A stretch of DNA of 49,546 nucleotides, taken from NCBI GenBank assembly GCA_041653875.1, contig JBAZEM010000021.1, positions 1-49,546 on the forward strand, read 5' to 3'. The notes under the pieces were generated by a model. It was not told where the DNA came from, made no database searches, and saw nothing but the letters and a program-made list of their open reading frames with translations. Source of the DNA: VSJD01 sp041653875 (lineage in GTDB: Bacteria; Verrucomicrobiota; Kiritimatiellia; JAAZAB01). Below are positions 40,254-48,318 of this stretch, one piece after another; within the stretch, counting starts at the first letter, position 1; each line of letters begins with the position of its first letter. The position numbers and the translations under genes are program-made.

Positions 40254-42884
40254 ATGGCCCGATCGAAAAAGAAGACCGATATCCAGCCGCAAGATCAACC
40301 GGCGGCGGAAGAAACCGCCGCGCAAACGCGATCGACCAAGACGCCGGACGCCGTGGCGCCCCAGGCCGCGCCCATCCCGGAGGAGCAGCCGGTCACGGAC
40401 GACAAATCCGCGGCGCCTGTGGCTTCCGAAGCGGACAAGGCCATCGCCTCCAAAAAGTACGATGCCACCACCATTACCGTGCTGGAAGGCATGGACGCCG
40501 TCCGCCTGCGGCCGGCCATGTACATCGGCGACACTTCCGTCCGCGGTTTGCACCACTGCGTTTTCGAGGTCGTGGACAACAGCGTGGACGAAGCCCTGGG
40601 AGGGTACTGCACCGCGATCCAGGTCGTGTTGAATGCGGACGGCTCCCTCACGGTCAACGACAACGGCCGCGGCATTCCCGTGGACATGCACGCCACGGAG
40701 CACAAGCCCGCCCTGGAAGTGGTTATGACGACCCTGCACGCGGGCGGCAAATTCGACCACCGCAGCTACAAAGTGTCCGGCGGCCTGCACGGCGTCGGCG
40801 TTTCCTGCGTTAACGCGCTCAGCGAATGGATGGAAGTGGAAGTGCGGCGCGAGGGCACCGTCTATCGCCAAGGCTATAAAAAAGGGATCACGGCCTCGCC
40901 CCTGGAAAAGATCGGCAAGACCAAGGGCACGGGCACCAAAGTCACCTTTTTCCCGGACGGCACGATTTTTTCCACCGTCAAGTTCGAGTGGGACATCCTG
41001 GCCACCCGCCTGCGCGAGCTGGCCTTCCTGAACAAGGGCGTGGAAATCCGGCTGACGCAGGAGGATCCGGCCCGCGACGAAACATTCCGCTTCAAGGGCG
41101 GGATCGTGGAATTTGTCCAGCACCTGAACCGCAACAAGAACCTGATCAACCCGAAAGTCATCTATTTCTCCAAGGAACGCGACGGCCTGTGCGTGGAAAT
41201 CGCCCTGCAATATACCGACACCTACACCGAAAACATCTGCACCTACGTCAACAACATCAACACTGTCGAGGGCGGCACGCACCTGAGCGGGTTCCGCTCG
41301 GCGTTGACCCGCACGATCAACACCTACGCCAAGGCCAACAAGCTGATCAAGGACGACAGCGAGACCATGAGCGGCGACGACGTCCGCGAGGGATTGACCG
41401 CCGTGATCAGCGTGAAAATCCCCAATCCCCAGTTCGAGGGCCAGACCAAAACCAAGCTGGGCAACAGCGAGGCCCAGGGCATCGTCGAGTCCATTGTCAA
41501 CGACGAGCTCGGCTCGTTCTTCGAGGAGAACCCGCCCGTGGCCCGCCGCGTCGTGGAAAAAGGCCTGCTGGCCTCCCGCGCGCGGATCGCCGCGCGCAAG
41601 GCGCGCGACCTGACGCGCCGCAAGGGCGCCTTGGACAGCGCCTCGCTGCCGGGCAAATTGGCCGACTGTTCGGAGCGCGACCCGGCCTTGTGCGAGCTGT
41701 ACCTGGTGGAGGGCGACAGCGCCGGCGGCTCGGCCAAGCAGGGCCGCAACCGTGAATTCCAGGCCATTTTACCCCTGCGCGGCAAGGTGCTCAACGTGGA
41801 GAAGGCGCGCTTGGACAAAATCCTGAACAACAATGAAATCCGCACCATGGTCACGGCCGTCGGCGCGGGGATCGGCAAGGATGAGTTCGACGTCGCCAAG
41901 ACCCGCTATCATAAAATCATCATCATGACCGATGCCGACGTGGACGGCTCCCATATCCGCACCCTGCTCCTGACATTTTTTTACCGGCAAATGCCGCAGT
42001 TGTTCGAGCAGGGCTATATTTACCTGGCCCAGCCGCCGTTGTATAAAATCACCTGGAAGAAGCGCGAGGAATACATCGACACCGACGCCCAATTGACCCG
42101 CCGGCTGCTCGAACTGGGTTCCGAGGACATGACCCTTTCGGTGGCGCGGACCAAGAAAACCTACGTCGGCAAAGAACTGCTGGCCGTACTGGAAGTTTTG
42201 GCCGAACTGGAACAACTGGCCCAGAACCTGGAACGCAAAGGCATTGTCTTCGAGGAATTTCTCCAGCGGCGTCATCCCAAGACCGGGGACTTCCCCAAAT
42301 ACCGCGTCTCCGTCACCAACGGCAACGGCGGGGCCACCCATTATGCCTATACCGACGACGAACTGGCCAAGCTGCGCGAATCCCTGGAACAGAACGCCGG
42401 GCACCAGCTCGAGATTTTTACCGAATACGAGCCTGGCGGCGCCGAACCCTCCGGTATCCGCTGGCTGGAAATTCATTCCGGACCGCAGATTGTCCGGCTG
42501 GTGGACAGCTTGGAGAAGAAGGGGTTTGTCGTGGGCCAGGGCGCGGAAACCGCGGCGGAAAAGACTGCCGCCCCGTACCAGTTGGTCGGCGAAGATCAAG
42601 CGGATATTCCCGTCCAGTCCCTGCGCCAGCTGCTCGACACGGTGCGCACGGAAGGCCGCAAGGGCATCAGCAATATTCAGCGTTATAAAGGCTTGGGCGA
42701 AATGAACCCCGCCGAACTCTACGAAACCACCATGAACCCGGAAAAGCGCCGGCTGCTCAAAGTCGTGACGGAGGACGCCGTGGAGGCCGACCGTATTTTC
42801 ACCCTGCTGATGGGCGACGAAGTGGAGCCCCGCCGGGAATTCATTCAAGAGAACGCCTTGAACGTCCGCAACCTGGACATCTGA
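40254..42884 (+). CDS. gyrB: DNA gyrase subunit B
   Basis: The ATPase subunit of gyrase. From ATG 40254 (AAGGA box upstream) the product is 876 residues. After an Ala/Pro/Glu-rich N-terminal extension of about 65 residues comes YDATTITVLEGMDAVRLRPA. The ATP site includes EVVDNSVDEALGG, VNDNGRGIPV and GGLHGVG. The TOPRIM part has YLVEGDSAGGSAKQGRNR and MTDADVDGSHIRTLLLTFFY. RYKGLGEMNPAELYETTMNP lies near the end. The region between (about 640-770) is longer than in short GyrB forms, as in E. coli-type GyrB. The N-terminal extension is unusual but not repeat-derived. Confidence 0.97.
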   Translation: MARSKKKTDIQPQDQPAAEETAAQTRSTKTPDAVAPQAAPIPEEQPVTDDKSAAPVASEADKAIASKKYDATTITVLEGMDAVRLRPAMYIGDTSVRGLHHCVFEVVDNSVDEALGGYCTAIQVVLNADGSLTVNDNGRGIPVDMHATEHKPALEVVMTTLHAGGKFDHRSYKVSGGLHGVGVSCVNALSEWMEVEVRREGTVYRQGYKKGITASPLEKIGKTKGTGTKVTFFPDGTIFSTVKFEWDILATRLRELAFLNKGVEIRLTQEDPARDETFRFKGGIVEFVQHLNRNKNLINPKVIYFSKERDGLCVEIALQYTDTYTENICTYVNNINTVEGGTHLSGFRSALTRTINTYAKANKLIKDDSETMSGDDVREGLTAVISVKIPNPQFEGQTKTKLGNSEAQGIVESIVNDELGSFFEENPPVARRVVEKGLLASRARIAARKARDLTRRKGALDSASLPGKLADCSERDPALCELYLVEGDSAGGSAKQGRNREFQAILPLRGKVLNVEKARLDKILNNNEIRTMVTAVGAGIGKDEFDVAKTRYHKIIIMTDADVDGSHIRTLLLTFFYRQMPQLFEQGYIYLAQPPLYKITWKKREEYIDTDAQLTRRLLELGSEDMTLSVARTKKTYVGKELLAVLEVLAELEQLAQNLERKGIVFEEFLQRRHPKTGDFPKYRVSVTNGNGGATHYAYTDDELAKLRESLEQNAGHQLEIFTEYEPGGAEPSGIRWLEIHSGPQIVRLVDSLEKKGFVVGQGAETAAEKTAAPYQLVGEDQADIPVQSLRQLLDTVRTEGRKGISNIQRYKGLGEMNPAELYETTMNPEKRRLLKVVTEDAVEADRIFTLLMGDEVEPRREFIQENALNVRNLDI

Positions 42885-42885
42885 A

Positions 42886-42980
42886 GAAATTGAGTGATTT
42901 AGTGATTGAGTGATTTAGTGATTTAGCGATTGACCGATTGATTACATCAGCAATCAAAAATCCGAAATCAGAAATATCTT
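42886..42980. repeat. GATTNAGY word array between gyrB and gyrA
   Basis: GAAATTGAGTGATTTAGTG and further 8-bp units (to about 42940) are followed by AATCAAA/AATCCGA/AATCAGA 7-bp units. No complementary arm is seen. The array is 2 bp after the gyrB stop and ends just before the gyrA start, where a normal ribosome binding site is missing. Confidence 0.75.
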
Positions 42981-42983
42981 ATC

Positions 42984-45476
42984 ATGTACGCCCGCAACGA
43001 GATTGTTCAGAATATAGACATTGAAGACGAGATGCAGCGCTCGTACATCGACTACTCGATGAGTGTGATCATCGGGCGCGCCCTGCCGGACGTGCGCGAC
43101 GGGATGAAACCCGGCGCGCGCCGGATTCTTTTCGCCATGCGCCAGCTGGGTCTCCTGCACAACCGGCCTTACAAGAAATCGGCCAATGTCGTCGGCAACG
43201 TGCTGGCCCACTATCACCCTCACGGCGACGCCGCCGTTTATGACACGCTCGTCCGCATGGCCCAGCCTTTTTCCTTGCGCTATATGCTTGTGGACGGCCA
43301 GGGCAACTTCGGCAGTATTGACGGCGATAACGCCGCGGCTTACCGTTACACCGAGTCGCGACTCCAGCAAATTGCCGAGGAAATGCTCGCCGATATCGAC
43401 AAGCGCACCGTTCCGATGGCCAGGAATTACGACAACTCCCTCGACGAACCCTCCGTCCTGCCCGCGCGCCTGCCGAATCTCCTACTGAACGGCAGCACCG
43501 GCATCGCCGTCGGCATGGCCACCAATATCCCGCCCCACAACCTGAACGAAGTCGTGGATGCCCTGGTGACGCTGGTGGACAAGCCGGAGGCCGGTGTGGA
43601 TGAGCTGATGAAGCACGTCAAGGGTCCCGATTTTCCGACCGGCGGCATCATCTGCGGCCTAAAGCCCATCGAGGACATGTATCGCACCGGCCGGGGCCAG
43701 ATCCGCGTGCGCGGGCGCGCCGGCATCGAGGAAGGCAAGCAAGGCAAGGATTGTATCATTGTCACCGAAATCCCATACGTGGTCAACAAGGCCACCTTGA
43801 TCGAGAACATGGCCCGCTTGGTTCAGGAGAAGACGCTGGACGGCATCGGCGATATCCGCGACGAATCCGACCGCAACGGCATCCGGATTGTGATCGAACT
43901 CAAGCGCGGCGTCGTGCCCAAGGTGATCCTGAGCAATCTCTTCAAGCACACCCAGCTCCAGACCACATTCGGCGCCATCATGCTGGCCATCCATCATGGC
44001 CGGCCCAAGGTCATGAACCTGAAGGAGATCCTGCAGGCCTTCATCGAACATCGTTTTGAAGTGCTGACCCGGCGCATCCAGTTCGACATGGAGAAGGCCG
44101 AGGCCCGCGCCCACATCCTCGAAGGCCTCAAGATCGCGCTCGACCATCTCGACCAAGTGGTCAAGATCATCCGCGGGGCCAAGAACCGGGACGAGGCCCG
44201 CGCGGAACTCATCAAGCGCTTCGGCCTGTCGGAAATCCAGGCCAACGCCATCCTGGATATGCGTCTGTACCAGTTGACCGGCCTGGAGCGCGACAAGCTG
44301 GAGGCGGAATACCTGGACCTGATCAAGCAGATTTCCTGCCTCAAGGACCTGCTGGCCAACAAAAACAAGATTTACGCCCTCCTGAAGGAGGACCTGCTGG
44401 AGGTCAAAAAACTCTATGGCGATCCCCGGCGCAGCGATATTGTGCCCGACGAAGGCGAGGTGGCCATCGAGGACCTGATCGCCGACCAGGGTTGCATCAT
44501 CACGATCAGCCACGGCGGCTACATCAAGCGTGTGCCGGTCGGCACCTACAAGGCCCAGCGCCGTGGCGGCAAGGGCGTGGCCGGCATGGAAACCAAGGAT
44601 GAGGATTACGTCGAGCACCTGTTTGTGGCCAACACCCACGATTATATTTTGTTTTTCACGACCGGCGGCCGGATTTACTGGGAAAAGGTCTATGAAATCC
44701 CGGAGGCCGGCCGCACGGCGCGCGGCAAGGCCATCGTCAATTTGCTGCAACTCAAAAGCGACGAACAGATCGCCGACATGGTGCGCGTGCGCGATTTCCC
44801 CAAAACCGAATTCTTAGTCATGGCCACCGCAAAGGGCGTCGTCAAGAAAACCAACCTGAGCGAATTCGGCAACCCGCGCCGCGACGGCATCATCGCCATC
44901 AATATCGACGAAGGCGACCGCTTGATCGCCGTCAAGCTGACCAACGGCCGGAACGACGTCATGCTGGCCACGCGCAACGGCATGAGCCTGCGCTTCGGCG
45001 AATCGGAACTGCGCGACCAGGGCCGGGCCACGCGCGGCGTCATCGGCATCCGCCTGGAGGAGGCCGACACGCTGGAGAGCCTCGAAATCGTGGATCCCAA
45101 GGCCACCTTCTTTGTCTGCACGGAACACGGCTACGGCAAGCGCACGAGCTTCGAGGAATATCGCGGCCAGCACCGCGGCGGCAAGGGCATCTACGCCATG
45201 CGCGCCTCGGAACGCAACGGCCGGGTAGTCGGCGCGCACGCCGTCATGGAGAACGACGCGCTCATGCTGATCACGGCCAAGGGCAAAATGATCCGCATGA
45301 AAGTGAGCGATATCCGCGTCATCAGCCGCGTCACGCAAGGGGTCCGGCTGATTGCCCTGGACGAGGGCGACGCGCTGGTCTCGGCCACGACGGTCGAACC
45401 GGAGGATGAAGAACCCGCCGACCTGGTGGAGCCGGGAAAAGACGGAGGAGAGACGCCGGAAGGCGGCGGCAAATAG
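42984..45476 (+). CDS. gyrA: DNA gyrase subunit A
   Basis: The DNA-cutting subunit of gyrase. The 830-residue product has SMSVIIGRALPDVRDGMKP, the quinolone-region helix HPHGDAAVYDTLVRMAQ, the catalytic Tyr122 in AAAYRYTES, and the six-bladed C-terminal domain with the GyrA-box QRRGGKG, which separates gyrase from topoisomerase IV. Residue 83, Ser in E. coli, is Ala here. The C-terminal tail is acidic. It is separated from gyrB by a word array instead of a clear ribosome binding site, and a word hairpin follows the stop. Confidence 0.97.
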   Translation: MYARNEIVQNIDIEDEMQRSYIDYSMSVIIGRALPDVRDGMKPGARRILFAMRQLGLLHNRPYKKSANVVGNVLAHYHPHGDAAVYDTLVRMAQPFSLRYMLVDGQGNFGSIDGDNAAAYRYTESRLQQIAEEMLADIDKRTVPMARNYDNSLDEPSVLPARLPNLLLNGSTGIAVGMATNIPPHNLNEVVDALVTLVDKPEAGVDELMKHVKGPDFPTGGIICGLKPIEDMYRTGRGQIRVRGRAGIEEGKQGKDCIIVTEIPYVVNKATLIENMARLVQEKTLDGIGDIRDESDRNGIRIVIELKRGVVPKVILSNLFKHTQLQTTFGAIMLAIHHGRPKVMNLKEILQAFIEHRFEVLTRRIQFDMEKAEARAHILEGLKIALDHLDQVVKIIRGAKNRDEARAELIKRFGLSEIQANAILDMRLYQLTGLERDKLEAEYLDLIKQISCLKDLLANKNKIYALLKEDLLEVKKLYGDPRRSDIVPDEGEVAIEDLIADQGCIITISHGGYIKRVPVGTYKAQRRGGKGVAGMETKDEDYVEHLFVANTHDYILFFTTGGRIYWEKVYEIPEAGRTARGKAIVNLLQLKSDEQIADMVRVRDFPKTEFLVMATAKGVVKKTNLSEFGNPRRDGIIAINIDEGDRLIAVKLTNGRNDVMLATRNGMSLRFGESELRDQGRATRGVIGIRLEEADTLESLEIVDPKATFFVCTEHGYGKRTSFEEYRGQHRGGKGIYAMRASERNGRVVGAHAVMENDALMLITAKGKMIRMKVSDIRVISRVTQGVRLIALDEGDALVSATTVEPEDEEPADLVEPGKDGGETPEGGGK

Positions 45477-45518
45477 CAGACTGATAAACAGCAAGCAGTA
45501 ACCGGATTCACTCAAGCG

Positions 45519-45590
45519 GTATGGGTGTATGGGAGTAAAGAGTTTTCTCCGCACACCCACACCCACTTACACCCATACTCCCATACTTCA
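45519..45590. terminator. GTATGGGN word hairpin between convergent gyrA and FHA gene
   Basis: GTATGGGTGTATGGGAGTAA (45519-45538) faces ACACCCACACCCACTTACAC and CCATACTCCCATAC (45553-45590). It lies between genes that end towards each other and could act as a bidirectional terminator. Same 8-bp words as upstream of alr. Confidence 0.65.
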
Positions 45591-45601
45591 GTTGCCCGCC
45601 C

Positions 45602-46003
45602 TCACTGGTCGCTGGTCTTCTTCTCGTCCCGGATGATTTCCTGCAGAATCGTGTGATAGCCTTTGCCCTTGGCCATCTCGTCGTTAAGCTCGCGCAGGAC
45701 CGAAACCGTCCCCTTGCGCCGGGACGCTTCCACCGCAATAACCGCGTCGCCCACCTGGATGCGGTCGCCGGGGCCGACCCGGCAGGTTTCGATCGCGCGG
45801 TCGTTGACAAAAGTGCCGTTGCGCGAGTTGCAATCGCGGATAAAATAGCTGCCGTCCTTGTAGGAAATCTCGCAGTGAACGCGGGAGGCCAGTTTATCGG
45901 CGATCAGCACGTCGGTTTCCGCCCCTCGGCCGATGGTAATGGACTTTCGGCCCAGCTCAAACTTCTTCTGTTCGCCATCCGGCAAAACATATCGCAAGAT
46001 CAT
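45602..46003 (-). CDS. FHA-domain protein
   Basis: A 133-residue cytoplasmic protein, nearly all forkhead-associated domain (about 15-90): ITIGRGAETDVLI, ASRVHCEI and NSRNGTFVNDRAI. It should bind phosphothreonine peptides. The C-terminal 35 residues are helical and charged. The ATG at 46003 has GAGGGA upstream. No kinase or phosphatase gene is nearby. Downstream of the UDP-sugar gene, separated by a word hairpin. Confidence 0.88.
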   Translation of the reverse strand: MILRYVLPDGEQKKFELGRKSITIGRGAETDVLIADKLASRVHCEISYKDGSYFIRDCNSRNGTFVNDRAIETCRVGPGDRIQVGDAVIAVEASRRKGTVSVLRELNDEMAKGKGYHTILQEIIRDEKKTSDQ

Positions 46004-46014
46004 GGTAGTCCCTC

Positions 46015-46112
46015 ATGATGAAATGCAAAATGAAAAATGAAAAATGCGGAATTAAAAACCCGGGACTTGAGTCTGTCCGTACTCTTCATTTTGCATTCTG
46101 CATTTTTCATTG
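46015..46112. repeat. AATGCAG/ATGAAAA word hairpin (7-bp unit)
   Basis: AAATGCAAAATGAAAAATG with further units (46018-46055) faces TTCATTTTGCATTCTGCATT (46085-46105) and TTTTTCATTGG. The right arm is read as the C-terminal residues KCRMQNEEYGQ of the UDP-sugar enzyme, and its stop codon is inside the element. Confidence 0.75.
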
Positions 46113-47080
46113 GATTTATTGGGTTTCGGCAACATCTTAAAATACGCGATGGTCTTCCGCAAGCCTTCTTCCAGCGAGACCTCCGGCTCCCAACGCAATA
46201 GGGCCCGCGCCTGGCGAATGTCCGGCTGGCGGGTCTTGGGATCGTCCACCGGCAGGGGATGAAACTCCAGCGGGGAGGCGCTGCCGGTGATTTCCAGGAT
46301 CTTACGGGCGAATTCCAGGACAGTCATCTCCCGGGGATTGCCGATATTGACCGGCTCGTGCGCCGAACTCAACGCCAGGGCGTAAATGCCGCGGATCAGG
46401 TCGGAGACATAGCAGAAACTGCGGGTCTGGCGGCCGTCGCCGAAGAGGGTGAGCGGCTCGCCCAAGAGCGCCTGCTTGATGAAAGCCGGCACCACACGGC
46501 CATCGTTGGGACGCATCCGCGGTCCGTAGGTGTTGAAAATTCGCACAATCCTGGTATTGACTCCGTGGGTGCGATGGTAAGCCATGGTGATGGCCTCGCC
46601 AAAGCGTTTGGCCTCGTCATACACGCCCCGCGGCCCGATGGGATTGACGTTGCCCCAGTACGATTCCGGCTGAGGATGCACGAGCGGATCGCCATAGACC
46701 TCCGAGGTGGAAGCCAACAGAAAGACGGCTTGCTTGGCCTTCGCCAACCCGAGCGCATTGTGCGTGCCCAGGGCGCCAACCTTCAGCGTCTGGATCGGCA
46801 GTTTCAGGTAATCCACCGGACTGGCCGGCGAGGCAAAATGGAACACGAAATGAACCGGCCCCTCGATCTCAATGCGCTTGGTCACGTCAAGCGGGATGAA
46901 CGTGAAAGCCCCGTTCGTCCGAAGCTGGCTGATATTGTCCAAATTGCCGGTGATGAGATTATCTATGCACACAACGCGATGGCCCTGGCCGACAAGGTGA
47001 TCGCAGAGATGCGACCCCAAAAAACCGGCGCCGCCGGTGACCACCGCTGTTTTTTGGCCGCTTGCTGACGCCATTGTCAT
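46052..47080 (-). CDS. UDP-glucuronate decarboxylase-like NAD-dependent enzyme
   Basis: A 342-residue short-chain dehydrogenase of the extended type. The NAD site is VTGGAGFLGSHL (Gly16-Gly22), and the catalytic pair is Tyr153 and Lys157 in YDEAK, with Ser in LLASTSEVYG. FHFASPASPVDYL, RGVYDEAKRFGEA and FNTYGPRMRPNDGRVVPAFI are the strings of the UDP-xylose synthase group, which makes UDP-xylose from UDP-glucuronate for surface polysaccharides. The closest alternative is another UDP-sugar epimerase/decarboxylase. The last 15 or so residues are encoded by a word array. AGGAA precedes ATG 47080. Confidence 0.85.
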   Translation of the reverse strand: MTMASASGQKTAVVTGGAGFLGSHLCDHLVGQGHRVVCIDNLITGNLDNISQLRTNGAFTFIPLDVTKRIEIEGPVHFVFHFASPASPVDYLKLPIQTLKVGALGTHNALGLAKAKQAVFLLASTSEVYGDPLVHPQPESYWGNVNPIGPRGVYDEAKRFGEAITMAYHRTHGVNTRIVRIFNTYGPRMRPNDGRVVPAFIKQALLGEPLTLFGDGRQTRSFCYVSDLIRGIYALALSSAHEPVNIGNPREMTVLEFARKILEITGSASPLEFHPLPVDDPKTRQPDIRQARALLRWEPEVSLEEGLRKTIAYFKMLPKPNKSNEKCRMQNEEYGQTQVPGF

Positions 47081-47108
47081 GTCAATTCCTGTATGCCGTC
47101 CGGCATCA

Positions 47109-47275
47109 AATTAGGCCCCGCAACGGGGCAACTTTTTCATAACGCCCGGTGAGGGCACCGGGCCTACAGCGTCTTTGTAGGCCGGGTCCCCTGACCCGGC
47201 GGGATTGTCATGCCATAGGCGGATCCGCCTCCCGCCGTCGCATAAAGCTATGGCGGGCAGGCTGGCGGAAATTTC
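47109..47275. repeat. Cluster of palindromic extragenic elements
   Basis: Three blocks follow each other. The AAATTAGGCCCCGCAACGG hairpin (47109-47134) is followed by five T. Next is a CCCGGTGAGGGCACCGGGCC and GGCCGGGTCCCCTGACCCGG pair (about 47145-47205). Last, GGCGGATCCGCC and a GCGGGCAGG segment (47218-47275) match pieces inside tilS. It fills the divergent gap before the protease gene, leaving about 100 bp for a promoter. Confidence 0.65.
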
Positions 47276-47374
47276 CTATGCATCGAATTCGCTTGCACGA
47301 ACAAATGCCGACAGTATATAAAATCCTCAACAAAGGTAAAAGCTTTTCGTCAATTCTACACCAGGAGGTTTTTC

Positions 47375-48235
47375 ATGCGGACGCGCTATACGCTGGGTTG
47401 GTTGCCGGACGTGCCGGATACGCGGGATATTCCGTTTGCGGCGGTCTTTCGCGTGCCGCGCAAACTGCCCGCGCGCGCGGACTTGCGCGCCGGCTGTTCA
47501 CCCGTGGAGGACCAGGGAAACCTGGGCAGCTGCACGGCCCAAGCCCTGGTGGGCGCCCTGGAGTTCCTCGAACTGCGCGCGTTGCCGTCTCCATCCGATA
47601 AATCAAAAATCATAAACCAGGCTCCGCCGGAGCGCTTCGCCCAGGCGAGTCAAAAATCCGCAATATCGCGGTTTCGCGATCTCAGCCGCCTGTTTGTCTA
47701 TTACAACGAACGCGCCGCCGGCGGCACGGTGCAGGAAGACTCCGGCGCCATGCTGCGCACCGGGATCAAAACGCTAAAAGCCCTGGGCGTCTGCCGTGAA
47801 GCCCTGTGGCCGTATGAGATCGACCGTTTCACCGTGAAGCCGACGGCCGCATGCTTTACGGAGGCCGCCGATCACCAGGTGACCGCCTATCAACGCCTGA
47901 ACGCGCTGGTCGAAATGAAAGCCTGCATAGCCATGGGCCTGCCGTTCGTGTTCGGCTTTGCCGTCTATGAGCACGTCATGTCCGCGACCGTCGTGCGCAC
48001 AGGCAACATTCGTCTGCCCCGCAAGGGCGAACGCATGCTGGGCGGCCACGCGGTCATGGCGGTGGGTTATGACGACACCACCAAAACGATACTATGGCGG
48101 AACTCCTGGGGTGCCGCCTGGGGCCGGGACGGCTACGGTCAAATGCCCTACGCTTACGTGGAAAGCCGGGAGCTTTCCGACGATTTCTGGTGTATTCAGG
48201 GCACGGAGAGCGACCAATATAAATGCAGAATTTAG
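47375..48235 (+). CDS. Papain-like (C1 family) cysteine peptidase
   Basis: A 286-residue protein with the C1 catalytic residues: Gln47 and Cys53 in EDQGNLGSCTAQA, His in LGGHAVMAVGYDD (about residue 225) and Asn in LWRNSWGAAWG (about 243). No signal peptide or clear propeptide is present. Proteins of this kind occur in many bacteria with unknown targets. The ATG at 47375 has a strong AGGAGG 7 nt upstream. Residues about 76-104 are encoded by AAATCAA words and a GGCTCCGCCGGAGC hairpin, an in-frame repeat insertion. The stop codon lies inside the next word hairpin. Confidence 0.85.
   Translation: MRTRYTLGWLPDVPDTRDIPFAAVFRVPRKLPARADLRAGCSPVEDQGNLGSCTAQALVGALEFLELRALPSPSDKSKIINQAPPERFAQASQKSAISRFRDLSRLFVYYNERAAGGTVQEDSGAMLRTGIKTLKALGVCREALWPYEIDRFTVKPTAACFTEAADHQVTAYQRLNALVEMKACIAMGLPFVFGFAVYEHVMSATVVRTGNIRLPRKGERMLGGHAVMAVGYDDTTKTILWRNSWGAAWGRDGYGQMPYAYVESRELSDDFWCIQGTESDQYKCRI
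47597..47685. repeat. In-frame repeat insertion in the papain-like gene
   Basis: AAATCAAAAATCATAAACC units, then the palindrome GGCTCCGCCGGAGC with CGCTTCGCCCAGGCG, then CAAAAATCCGCAAT. The translated segment (KSKIINQAPPERFAQAS and on) lies between the active-site Cys helix and the next conserved block, in a surface-loop position. Confidence 0.55.
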
Positions 48236-48318
48236 AATGAAGAATGCAGAATTAAGAACATTAAGATCCGGTTGCCTGCGTTTTTTTCATTCTGCATTCT
48301 TAATTCTGCATTCGTACA
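48225..48318. terminator. AATGCAG word hairpin shared by two convergent genes
   Basis: GAATGCAGAATTAAGA on the left and TCTTAATTCTGCATTC on the right are 16-bp perfect complements within longer arrays of 7-bp words, with a T-run in the loop. The protease stop codon (48233-48235) and the last codons and stop of purM (MQN-stop, 48300 onwards) both lie inside the element. Confidence 0.75.
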
